A stretch of DNA of 64,000 nucleotides from Actinoplanes missouriensis 431. GTDB taxonomy: Bacteria; Actinomycetota; Actinomycetes; Mycobacteriales; Micromonosporaceae. The stretch lies in contig NC_017093.1 in assembly GCF_000284295.1 (NCBI RefSeq), positions 1,302,001 to 1,366,000 on the forward strand, in the 5' to 3' direction. The notes under the pieces are model-generated. The model worked only from the letters and a program-made list of their open reading frames with translations. It had not been told where the DNA came from and ran no database searches. Below are positions 34,675 to 42,078 of the stretch, piece after piece; the first letter of the stretch is position 1; each line of letters opens with the position of its first letter. A program made the translations under genes and the position numbers.

Positions 34675-35061
34675 TCACGGGTGCGCGTCCTCGATCCGCC
34701 GGCACCGCAGGTGGTCGAGCAGACCCTGCTGGTCCGGCTCGGGAAGCGCGGCGAACGCGCGATACGCCACCTGCCGCGCATGCGGCGTCTCCGCGGCGAG
34801 CAGAGCCACAATCGCGGCCCACGCCAGCGACACGCGATGGATCCGATCCTCGCGGACCAGCGGCAGGCGGGTCAGCTCACCCAGAGTCGTCGCCGCGTCG
34901 CCCTCGGTGGCGGCGCGGTCGCCCAGCTCGTAGACGGCCTTGCCGCGAAAGGGCCCACCGACGCGAACGAGATCGGCGAGTGCGGCATTGCTCATCTCAC
35001 CGACCGGCGGTTCCGGCATCCGAGGCGGAACGGGCATCCCGGGCGGAACGGCAAAGGTCAT
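34675..35061 (-). CDS. hypothetical protein at the end of the secretion locus
   Basis: This is a 128-residue soluble protein. It opens with a Pro/Met-rich stretch (VPPGMPVPPRMPEPP) and continues as a helical domain (MSNAALADLVRVGG, then VSLAWAAIVALLAAETPHARQVAYRAFAALP) with HEAT-like helix pairs. I do not recognise the family. It lies 45 bases after the candidate immunity gene at 35107-35415 on the same strand and may be a second immunity or accessory gene of the toxin cassette. Confidence 0.6.
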   Translation of the reverse strand: MTFAVPPGMPVPPRMPEPPVGEMSNAALADLVRVGGPFRGKAVYELGDRAATEGDAATTLGELTRLPLVREDRIHRVSLAWAAIVALLAAETPHARQVAYRAFAALPEPDQQGLLDHLRCRRIEDAHP

Positions 35062-35106
35062 GGGCTCTCTATCGGTACTGCTTGGACCGTCAGCTTGGCG
35101 TTGCGG

Positions 35107-35415
35107 TCAGTAATAGTGGGCGTGCGCAGTCTTCGGTGGTTCGCCGGAGCGGGTGTATCTACGCAGGATCGACACGGAGACCTGGGTGAAGACGGTCCGG
35201 TCGACACCATCGGCCGAGCCTGTCGTATCTCCGCTGACGCCGTCGACGGTGAGGTCCCCGAGGACGTTGCCTGCCCGATCAGCGGGGCGGAATCGCTGAG
35301 AATCCGGCTCGAACCGCACGAAGCCGGATCCGCCGCTTCCATGGTCGGCCTCCCACCGGTACAAGACACCGCTCGGCAGCGTCTGCTCTGCCCAGATACC
35401 GATTGATGCGGGCAC
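35107..35415 (-). CDS. candidate immunity protein (102 aa)
   Basis: A perfect AGGAGG lies 5 bases before the GTG start at 35415. The product begins PASIGIWAEQTLPSGVLYRWE and contains GFVRFEPDSQRFRPAD and a beta-rich C-terminus ending in HAHYY. It is small, with no signal or membrane segment, and looks like a compact beta-sheet protein. It starts 27 bases after the second toxin-like gene, the position an immunity gene takes in polymorphic-toxin cassettes. The immunity role is inferred from context only. Confidence 0.65.
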   Translation of the reverse strand: MPASIGIWAEQTLPSGVLYRWEADHGSGGSGFVRFEPDSQRFRPADRAGNVLGDLTVDGVSGDTTGSADGVDRTVFTQVSVSILRRYTRSGEPPKTAHAHYY

Positions 35416-35441
35416 TTCAACCTCCTGGCGATTTCGTCGCG

Positions 35442-36698
35442 TCAGTCCCTGCGTTGATAGCCGAAGCCGTCGGCGGCTGCGGCTTCAGGATCCCACGTGA
35501 ACCCGGCCTCAAGCGTGGCAGCGTGTGCTCTCCGGTAGCTCGGGTCTCCACTGCTGGACATGAACGCGGCTTCGTACCGTTCATGCTGCAGCAGATCGAT
35601 GTCAGCGGGATGTGGGTGCCCGCCCGCGAGCCGTTGCCAAGCCTCTGCAATACGCGGATTCGCGTCGAACAAGGCCATTTCGCCTTCGTCGTAAGAGTCG
35701 AGCAGGTGTTGCTCCCGGAAAAGATGGTTCTTGATGGCAATAATGTCGTCTGGTGTGAACCCATGTGCACGGGCAGTTTGGATGATGGCGGGAACGTCGT
35801 CGTCGTTGGCTCGAATCGCGTCGTAGGTCACCTCCGCCCACCGGGTCTCGAAGTCGGCGTTACCCCCGGGCGGGCGCACCTCCCCGCCGGTCTGCGACGG
35901 TCGTCCCGCAGATGTTTTAAAGGGCTCCGTCCGAGTGATTTCCTGGCCGTTCTGTCTGAGCCCGCCAAAGGCATCGACCAGATCCGACAGCTTGGCACTG
36001 AGATGGCGGAGGCTGGTCAGCAGGCCTCGGATGAAGTGCTGGATGCGGTGGGACCACTTGAGGACCAGCGCGGACACCTGGCTCGCCACGGCGGGGCTGG
36101 CGATGCCCAGGGTGAGGCCCTCCACGGCGAGCCACTGCGGCAGGCGGACGGCGAGGGTGGCGACGAACTCGGCGATGAGGTCGCGGACGATGCCGCGGAC
36201 CAGGGCGACGAGCAGGCCGGCGCCCTCCACGGCGTAGGCGATGCCGCGGGTGGCGGTGGCGAGGCCGTCCAGGCTCTCCAGGTGCCGGCGGGCGTGATCG
36301 CGGTAGGCGTCGGCGGCCGCGCCGGACCAGCCGGATATGTCGGTCGTGACGTGACCGGCGTAGTCCTGGCCGGCCCCGCTGGTGAACGCGCTGACATTCG
36401 ACCAGGTGGCGGCGTGCGCGGCGACCTGGTCGGCGTTGCCGGCGAGGTGGTCGAGGGCCTCCCTGAGGGGCCGGACGTGTTCCATCAGCCAGGAGACGCC
36501 CCAGGCCATCAGCCCGCCGAGCGGGTCGATCGCGAGGGTGAGCAGGTCCAGGCCGGCGCCGACGCCGCCGAGGACGGGGTCCACCCAGCTGTTGTTGCGA
36601 ATCCCCTCGGCGATGTCCGCGACGTCCCCGACCAGGCCCAGCCCGGTGTGCCAGGTCGTCGAGCCCTGGCTCTCCACGACGAGCGGGTTGACGCTCAT
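35442..36698 (-). CDS. WXG-like type VII-secreted polymorphic toxin candidate (variant B)
   Basis: This is a 418-residue protein. Residues about 15-245 are paralogous to the protein encoded at 37093-38193: NNSWVDPVLGGVGAGLD, MEHVRPLREALDHLAG, a WSGAAADAY (WxG near 124) and FIRGLLTSLRHLSA. This is the helical export domain of WXG100/ESX-type substrates. The C-terminal ~130 residues (about 285-418) are unrelated to the paralogue: TPDDIIAIKNHLFREQH, then DIDLLQHERYEAAFM with H-E-x-x-E at about 372-376. I do not recognise the toxin fold; the conserved-looking H/E residues may be catalytic. A strong ribosome site (GAGAAGAGGG) precedes the ATG. Confidence 0.75.
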   Translation of the reverse strand: MSVNPLVVESQGSTTWHTGLGLVGDVADIAEGIRNNSWVDPVLGGVGAGLDLLTLAIDPLGGLMAWGVSWLMEHVRPLREALDHLAGNADQVAAHAATWSNVSAFTSGAGQDYAGHVTTDISGWSGAAADAYRDHARRHLESLDGLATATRGIAYAVEGAGLLVALVRGIVRDLIAEFVATLAVRLPQWLAVEGLTLGIASPAVASQVSALVLKWSHRIQHFIRGLLTSLRHLSAKLSDLVDAFGGLRQNGQEITRTEPFKTSAGRPSQTGGEVRPPGGNADFETRWAEVTYDAIRANDDDVPAIIQTARAHGFTPDDIIAIKNHLFREQHLLDSYDEGEMALFDANPRIAEAWQRLAGGHPHPADIDLLQHERYEAAFMSSSGDPSYRRAHAATLEAGFTWDPEAAAADGFGYQRRD

Positions 36699-36808
36699 GG
36701 TGCGCCCTCTTCTCCGGAGACTGTCCCTCTCGGAGAAACCCCGTCACGGGGGCGCGGGTTCAGTGGTAGTACGTCGCCGGCCGAGCCGGTCGTTTCCCGT
36801 CGAGGACG

Positions 36809-37096
36809 TCAGCTCGCGATCCGGAAGTTCGGGATCTTCGGCTCGCGTTCGTCCCGTGGCAGGCGACCGTCCTGGACGAGCGCATGCTCAGGAACGAGTG
36901 TGCGAGACACCCCGATGCCCTGAAGACAGTTGTCGCACCAGAAATGGGCATACCCGACGTCGCGGCCGGGCACGCTGGTGAAGACCAGCCGGAGACACTG
37001 TTGCCCACAGTTGGGACAGGCGGCGTCGATGGGGCCCGGAATCATGTCGTAGGCGTCGCTGTAGGCGTCCAGCCATTGATCGAAGGTGGCCATCAT
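36809..37096 (-). CDS. zinc-ribbon candidate immunity protein
   Basis: This 95-residue protein starts at the ATG overlapping the upstream toxin stop (ATGA), so it is translationally coupled to it. It has a four-cysteine zinc-ribbon: CPNCGQQC around residues 27-34 and FWCDNCLQG around 53-61. WLDAYSDAYDMIPGP precedes the ribbon. A small cytoplasmic protein immediately downstream of a zincin toxin is a plausible inhibitor. Its zinc ribbon may bind nucleic acid or the toxin. The role is inferred from coupling alone. Confidence 0.7.
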   Translation of the reverse strand: MMATFDQWLDAYSDAYDMIPGPIDAACPNCGQQCLRLVFTSVPGRDVGYAHFWCDNCLQGIGVSRTLVPEHALVQDGRLPRDEREPKIPNFRIAS

Positions 37097-38193
37097 CGGG
37101 CTCTCGGCTCGGGTCGGATCGGCTGATTCTCCCACCATTCGTCCTCGTGTGCGTATGCCCTGTCCTCGAAGGCGTCGAATTCGGCGTCGTCGCGAGGATA
37201 TGGTCTGCCGGCGGCGAGTTCGTTGCGGTGGAACCTCTCGTGGACGAGGGTCCGCGCCAGGTCCTCCTCGCTGCGGAAGCCTTGCATGTAGAGCTTGATG
37301 GTGCCGTTCGGCAGCGTCTGACCACACGCGCCGCGGAATGTCGGTCTGCCGAGCTCGATCCGCAGGTCGGAGATGTCTATGCCGTATCTCGCGGCGATCT
37401 GGCGTACCGAGCGCATCTTGAAGGGCTGGGGTGGGCCGTCGCCGATCCTGCGTACCCGGTTGAGGGTCTCGCCTGCTCGGGCGGGGTTGAAGACCGCGGC
37501 TGCCCGGCCGATGTGGTCGGTGAGGGCGCGGGTCAGCGGGACCAGATTGCGCAGACTGTGCAGCAACCCCCGCAGGAAACCGGCGATCCGGGCACCCCAC
37601 GCGCTGATCGCCGCGGTCACCTGCCCCACAACCAGCGGCGTCGCGAGCCCGAGGGAGAACGCCGCCTCCGCCGCATACGTCACCAGCCTCGACACCAGGA
37701 ACGCGATCGCGTCGCGTACCAGAAGGCGGACCGCGGCGACCAGCGTGCCGGCGCCCTCGATCAGGGCGGCCATCGTCTCCGCCGCCGCGGCCAGCGCGAC
37801 CGTGGCGTGCTGCTCGCCGCCGGAACGCGCGCGGTAGGCCTCGGCCGCCGCGCCCTCCCATTCGGACAGGTCGTGACGAACCGACCACCCGATCTCCGCG
37901 GCCTGCTCACGCAGGCCTTCGGCCGCTTCGCGCCAGGTCCGTGCGTTCCCTTCGATGGGTACGGGGTCACCCGCCAGCTGATCGAGAGCCGCGCTGAGCG
38001 GGCGCACGTGTTCGAGCAGCCAGGCAGCCCCGGATTGGAGCAGCATGCCGACCGGGTCGGCGACGTAGGCGAGCGCCTCCAGCCCGGCGCCGGTCACGCC
38101 GAGGGTGCCGTCGATCCAGCTGCCGTTGCGGACACTGCCGGCGATCAGTTCGATGTCCTCCGCGATGCCGATCCCGGCGACCGCGGACGTCAT
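37093..38193 (-). CDS. WXG-like type VII-secreted polymorphic toxin with HExxH zincin domain (variant A)
   Basis: This is a 366-residue protein. The N-terminal ~245 residues are the same export domain as in the gene at 35442-36698 (RNGSWIDGTLGVTGAGLE, LEHVRPLSAALDQLAG, WEGAAAEAY with W112, FLRGLLHSLRNLVP). The C-terminal ~100 residues form a short metallopeptidase domain. It includes TFRGACGQTLPNGTIKLYM and TLVHERFHRNEL, whose HERFH at about 318-322 is a zincin HExxH, followed by acidic ligands in FDAFEDRAYAHEDEW. It is coupled by ATGA overlaps to the EspC-like gene upstream and the zinc-ribbon gene downstream. It is a probable secreted protease toxin; the target is unknown. Confidence 0.8.
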   Translation of the reverse strand: MTSAVAGIGIAEDIELIAGSVRNGSWIDGTLGVTGAGLEALAYVADPVGMLLQSGAAWLLEHVRPLSAALDQLAGDPVPIEGNARTWREAAEGLREQAAEIGWSVRHDLSEWEGAAAEAYRARSGGEQHATVALAAAAETMAALIEGAGTLVAAVRLLVRDAIAFLVSRLVTYAAEAAFSLGLATPLVVGQVTAAISAWGARIAGFLRGLLHSLRNLVPLTRALTDHIGRAAAVFNPARAGETLNRVRRIGDGPPQPFKMRSVRQIAARYGIDISDLRIELGRPTFRGACGQTLPNGTIKLYMQGFRSEEDLARTLVHERFHRNELAAGRPYPRDDAEFDAFEDRAYAHEDEWWENQPIRPEPRAR

Positions 38194-38492
38194 CGCGACG
38201 CACCGTCGTGCCGCATGTCGCCGGCGGCCGTGTCGTCGGTGAGCTGGTACTCGCCGGCGGTCCGTCGTACCGCGTCGGCGCTGTTGCCGACCGCCCGGGC
38301 CGCTGCCTCGATCGCCGCGACCAGTGGCACTCGTGCCTGGTCGAGGAGAGCAGGCACCATGGCGCAGAGATGACCGTAGGCGCCCGGCGTCATCCCGGTG
38401 TCATCTCCGGCAATACGGACACGCTCCAGGGTTTCGGCCGCCGCGTCGAGGCACGAGGCGTGCCGCCGGAGCTCCTCGGGTGCCGCCCTCAC
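38190..38492 (-). CDS. EspC-like (DUF2580) type VII secretion partner
   Basis: This is a 100-residue helical protein beginning VRAAPEELRRHASCLDAAAETLERV. That resembles DUF2580/EspC-like WXG-family helical hairpins, with APEELRRHA near the N-terminus and a second helix VPALLDQARVPLVAAIEAAARAVGN. GTG start 38492 overlaps the YbaB stop by GTGA, and its own stop overlaps the toxin ATG. Small partners of this kind accompany or chaperone longer ESX substrates. Confidence 0.75.
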   Translation of the reverse strand: MRAAPEELRRHASCLDAAAETLERVRIAGDDTGMTPGAYGHLCAMVPALLDQARVPLVAAIEAAARAVGNSADAVRRTAGEYQLTDDTAAGDMRHDGASR

Positions 38493-38878
38493 CGCGCGTC
38501 CCCTGGTCCGCCGAGACGGTCGGTGAAGGCGGCCAGCAGAACCCGGCCCTCGGCTGTCTCGTCGTCGCCGCCCTGCCCAGCCACCTCGGCGGCCTGCCGC
38601 GCCAGATCGACCCGCGCCGCCTCGGACGCGGCCAGCACCTGCTCGGCGATCCACCGCGCGGAATGCCGCCGCACCTCCTCGGACAGCTGAAGGCCGGTCA
38701 GCGAACCGGAGCTGTCGACGGCGACGACGACCAGGTCACCGCCGGCCGTCCCGGTTCCGGTGAGCGCGTGCAGTCTCCCGGCCAGCGCACGGGTGCGGGC
38801 GAGCCGTTCCTCGAGCCCGGCCTGCCAGTCGTCGACCCAGAGATCCGCATCAGGGAGAGGATCATCAAGAAAGGACAT
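38489..38878 (-). CDS. YbaB/EbfC-like protein of the secretion cassette
   Basis: This 129-residue protein has the YbaB/EbfC-type pattern: a helical N-terminus (WQAGLEERLARTRALAGRLHALTG), a beta hairpin (GGDLVVVAVDSSGSLTGLQLSEEV) and a C-terminal helix (IAEQVLAASEAARVDLARQAAEV). Such YbaB-like genes are regularly found beside WXG100 toxin genes in actinobacteria, where a chaperone or DNA-binding function is assumed. The ATG lies one base beyond the preceding stop and the operon continues by overlap. Confidence 0.75.
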   Translation of the reverse strand: MSFLDDPLPDADLWVDDWQAGLEERLARTRALAGRLHALTGTGTAGGDLVVVAVDSSGSLTGLQLSEEVRRHSARWIAEQVLAASEAARVDLARQAAEVAGQGGDDETAEGRVLLAAFTDRLGGPGDAR

Positions 38879-38879
38879 G

Positions 38880-40067
38880 TCACGACGTCTGGGTGAGGAT
38901 GTCGTTGGCGATCTTCTGAACCTCGGCACGGGACTTCGCCGGCGCCGTCGCGGTCACCCCGACCTGCCACTTCAGGGGCGGACCGCCGAAGAAGTGGTCC
39001 ATCTCCATCTGGTACCCGCCGTCCTCGGCCCCTTCCAGGAGATTCGTGGTGGCGTCGACGCGTTCCGGCTCGGCGCTGAACCACTCCGTGGTCAACCGGG
39101 CGGTCGCCGTCGCGTCGCAGGGCGGGGCACAGGAGCGCAGCAGCACGCCGACCCGCTTGTCGCTGCTCGGGTTCGTCTCGTCGACGCAGATGTAGGCCTT
39201 GGCGTCCGCGAGGTCCACCTTGGCGCCGAGGCAGCCCCAGGTCGCCGGGGTCCGGAAGGCGAACGGCCATCCCGGGAACCGCATCGTCGCGGTCTTCTCG
39301 GAAGCGCTGAAAACGGGACCGGCGACCGTCTGGGCGGTGACGCCGTCCCGTAGTTCCGGCCGCGACCCACCCGAGGAGCCGGACAGCGGCGGCAGGGTGG
39401 GGACGGTCCGTACCGGCGTGGGTGTCCAGCTGGGAACCGACCGGGTCTCGGCGGAGGCGGCGACGATCGCGTTGCCGACCGCGCAGAACGCCAGCAGCAC
39501 CATGAAGATCAGCAGGACGATCGTGGCGGCCGTTCCGGGGTACTTCTGCGGCGGCGCACCGAGCGCCCCGCGCAGGTAGGCGATCGTCGGCGCCCGGTAC
39601 TCCAGCGGGGTGGTCTGCCCCGGCAGCACCATGACGTCGAGGTCGGCTTTGCCGATCCGGCGGGGCAGAAGGTACGGCACATGGACGTGCACGTGGTGCC
39701 GGCCGGCCGCGAGCGGCACCACGATCGGCCGCTTCCATCCGGCTCGCACCGGCTGCCCGTCGACCGCGAGCACCGGCGTGAAAAGCCCCAGCAGGAGGGC
39801 GAGCGGCGAGTACCGCAGCGTGACAGCGAGCGCACTCCCGGCGGCAGGTTGACCGCCCCACCCGAAACCGGGCGATTCCGGTGCCGGATAGGGCCACCCG
39901 GGCGGCGCCTGCGCAAATCCCGGAGCCGAGGGCTGAGGCTGCGAAAACCCCGGAGGCTGAGTCCGCGAGGGGCCCGGATCCTGAACCCGCGGAAAGGCCC
40001 GCGTCTGCGACAGGGGCGGAGAAGCGGAATCAACGGGCGTATACGGCTGCCACTGCTGGTCGTACAT
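38880..40067 (-). CDS. Pro-rich single-pass membrane protein leading the secretion cassette
   Basis: This is a 395-residue protein. The N-terminal ~85 residues are Pro/Gln/Ser-rich (PPLSQTRAF, PPGFSQPQPSAPGFAQ). A beta-rich cytoplasmic domain follows (LAVTLRYSPLALLLGLFTPVL, then HHVHVHVPYLLPR). One membrane span at about 190-215 precedes a Pro/Thr/Ser linker and an extracellular domain (FPGWPFAFRTPATWGCLGAKV with conserved Cys residues, then CAPPCDATATARLTTEWF). AAAGAGG lies 6 bases before the ATG. It is the first gene of the five-gene overlapping run. I do not recognise the family; a secretion-linked or surface role is inferred. Confidence 0.75.
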   Translation of the reverse strand: MYDQQWQPYTPVDSASPPLSQTRAFPRVQDPGPSRTQPPGFSQPQPSAPGFAQAPPGWPYPAPESPGFGWGGQPAAGSALAVTLRYSPLALLLGLFTPVLAVDGQPVRAGWKRPIVVPLAAGRHHVHVHVPYLLPRRIGKADLDVMVLPGQTTPLEYRAPTIAYLRGALGAPPQKYPGTAATIVLLIFMVLLAFCAVGNAIVAASAETRSVPSWTPTPVRTVPTLPPLSGSSGGSRPELRDGVTAQTVAGPVFSASEKTATMRFPGWPFAFRTPATWGCLGAKVDLADAKAYICVDETNPSSDKRVGVLLRSCAPPCDATATARLTTEWFSAEPERVDATTNLLEGAEDGGYQMEMDHFFGGPPLKWQVGVTATAPAKSRAEVQKIANDILTQTS

Positions 40068-40182
40068 CGCGGCCTCTTTCCGGCGAAGGTGCATCCCTGC
40101 CTGGAGAAACCGCGCTGCCACATGGTCAGTTCAGAACCGCAACGTATTGAACCCCGTCGGTGCGTCGGAGGTATTTGAGAAG

Positions 40183-40211
40183 CCCGCCGGGCCTGGTCCG
40201 GGCCCGGCGGG
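40183..40211. terminator. hairpin terminator downstream of glpD
   Basis: An 11-bp perfect stem (40183-40193 and 40201-40211) with a 7-nt loop lies 10 bases beyond the glpD stop on the minus strand. It separates glpD from the promoter of the secretion cassette. Confidence 0.75.
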
Positions 40212-40220
40212 TGACCGGGG

Positions 40221-41942
40221 TCAGGCGAGTGTTGCTGCGAGGGGAGCGGTTCGGCGGGCCGCGTCGGCGCTCTCGTCGTCGGGCTGTTCCTGGGCGGACA
40301 GTTCGGCCATCACCACCGCCTCGTAGTGGGCTACCTCCCGCTCCACCTGCTCCTCGGTCCAGCCGAGCGGTCCGGCGATCAGCTTCGCGGTGGTCCGGGC
40401 CGCGGCGACGCCGCGGTCGGTGGTTTCGATGGAGATCCGGGTACGGCGGGACAGCACGTCCTCCAGGTGCCGGGCGCCCTCGTGGGTGGCCGCGTAGACG
40501 ACCTCGGCGGCGAGGTAGTCCGGTGCGCCGTCGAGCGGCTTGCCGAGCGCCGGGTCCTCGTCGATCAGGGTGAGCACCTCGTCGATCAGGGTGCCGTACC
40601 GGCGGAGCAGGTGCTCGATGCGGTTCACGTGGACTCCGGCGCGGCGGGCCAGCTGGGCCCGGCGGTTCCAGGCGGCGCGGAAGCCGTCGGCGCCGAGCAG
40701 CGGGACCTGGTCGGTGCAGGAGGCCGGCACCCGGGTGCTGAGTTCGGCGACGGCGGCGTCCACCGCGTCCTTCGCCATCACCCGGTACGTCGTGTACTTG
40801 CCCCCGGCGACGATGACCAGGCCGGGCACCGGGTTGCCGACGGCGTGCTCGCGGGACAGCTTCGCGGTGCTGGACGCCTCGGCGGAGAGCAGCGGCCGCA
40901 GCCCGGCGTAGACGCCCTGCACGTCGTCGCGGGTGAGCGGGGTGACGAGCGCCTTGTTGACCTCGGCGAGCAGATAGTCGACGTCCCGGCCGGACGCCGC
41001 GGGCTCGGCCTTGTCCAGGTTCCACGGGGTGTCGGTGGTGCCGATGACCCAGTGCCTGTCCCACGGGATCACGAACAGGACGCTCGTCGCCGTACGCAGG
41101 ATCATGCCGGACCGGGCGGAGATCCGGTCGCGCGGCACCACCAGGTGGATGCCCTTGCTCGCGGTGATCTTGAATTGGCCGCGTTCGCCGGAGAGCATGG
41201 CCTGGCTGTCGCCGGTCCACACCCCGGTCGCGTTGATCACGGTGCGGGCGCGGATCTCCAGTTCGGCGCCGCTCTCCAGGTCGCGGGCCCGGACGCCGAC
41301 CACGCGCCGCCCCTCGCGGAGGAAGCCGATCACCTCGGTGCGGGAGGCCACGTGCGCGCCGTAGGCGGCCGCGGTGCGGGCCAGGAACATGGTGTGCCGC
41401 GCGTCGTCGACCTGGGCGTCGTAGTAGCGGATCGCGCCGATCAGGGTCTCGGGGCGCAGCGACGGGAACGCCTTGAGGGCTTCGACGCGGGACAGGTGAC
41501 GGTGGCGGGGGAGGCCGGTGTTGCCGCCGGAGAGCGCGAGCGTGTCGTAGAGCGCGATGCCGGCGCCGATGTAGAGCCGCTCCCAGGCCCGGTGCTGCAG
41601 CGGGTAGAGGAACGGCACCGGGCGGACCAGGTGCGGCGCGAGTTTTCCGATCAGCAGGCCGCGTTCCCGCAGCGCCTCGCGGACCAGCGAGAAGTCGAGC
41701 ATCTCCAGGTAGCGCAGACCGCCGTGGATCAGCTTGCTGGACCGGCTGGAGGTGCCGCTCGCGAAGTCACGGGCCTCGAGCAGGCCGACGGAGAGCCCGC
41801 GGGTGGCGGCGTCCAGGGCCGCGCCCGCGCCGACCACACCGGCGCCGATCACCAGCACGTCGAGTTCGTCGGAAGCCGAGGTGGCGGAGAGGGCGGCCAG
41901 CGCCGCGGCACGCGCCTGCGTCGAGATCACTCCGGTGTTCAT
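40221..41942 (-). CDS. glpD: glycerol-3-phosphate dehydrogenase/oxidase
   Basis: This is a 573-residue FAD enzyme that oxidises glycerol-3-phosphate to dihydroxyacetone phosphate. The N-terminal dinucleotide motif DVLVIGAGVVGAGAALDAATRG is followed by SSRSSKLIHGGLRYLE, a hallmark of GlpD. IGTTDTPWNLDKAEP and VAGGKYTTYRVMAKDAVDAA are further family blocks, and the C-terminal DAO_C domain is present. No signal peptide; it associates with the membrane. AAAGAGG lies 7 bases before the ATG. It lies downstream of the minus-strand glpK across a repeat-rich spacer and probably shares its transcript. Confidence 0.95.
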   Translation of the reverse strand: MNTGVISTQARAAALAALSATSASDELDVLVIGAGVVGAGAALDAATRGLSVGLLEARDFASGTSSRSSKLIHGGLRYLEMLDFSLVREALRERGLLIGKLAPHLVRPVPFLYPLQHRAWERLYIGAGIALYDTLALSGGNTGLPRHRHLSRVEALKAFPSLRPETLIGAIRYYDAQVDDARHTMFLARTAAAYGAHVASRTEVIGFLREGRRVVGVRARDLESGAELEIRARTVINATGVWTGDSQAMLSGERGQFKITASKGIHLVVPRDRISARSGMILRTATSVLFVIPWDRHWVIGTTDTPWNLDKAEPAASGRDVDYLLAEVNKALVTPLTRDDVQGVYAGLRPLLSAEASSTAKLSREHAVGNPVPGLVIVAGGKYTTYRVMAKDAVDAAVAELSTRVPASCTDQVPLLGADGFRAAWNRRAQLARRAGVHVNRIEHLLRRYGTLIDEVLTLIDEDPALGKPLDGAPDYLAAEVVYAATHEGARHLEDVLSRRTRISIETTDRGVAAARTTAKLIAGPLGWTEEQVEREVAHYEAVVMAELSAQEQPDDESADAARRTAPLAATLA

Positions 41943-41970
41943 TTCGGTCCTCTTTCCTAGCGGGTCACGC

Positions 41971-42078
41971 GACCCGGCGGAGGGTGCGGGCGGGTCGCGT
42001 GACCCAGCCGAGGTGCGGGCGGGCCGGCCGACCCAGCCGAGGTGCGGGCTGGGTCAGCCGACCCAGCCGAGGGTGCGG
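41971..42078. repeat. tandem 29-30 bp repeats derived from the glpK 3' end
   Basis: Four near-identical units start at 41971, 42001, 42030 and 42060, each beginning GACCC(A/G)GC. The last unit is the glpK C-terminus itself (encoding LGWVG and the stop), so the other three look like downstream duplications of it. Each unit junction also forms a GGGTC-N4-GACCC hairpin, which could affect glpK-glpD mRNA decay or termination. Confidence 0.7.

Noticed and set aside
35442..36698. Calling the variant-B toxin C-terminus a zinc metallopeptidase because of HERYE
   Set aside because: The motif is HExxE, not HExxH, and no third ligand pattern is evident; left as an unknown domain.
41971..42078. Possible CRISPR array at the glpK-glpD spacer
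   Set aside because: The units are contiguous without unique spacers, derive from glpK coding sequence, and no cas genes are nearby.
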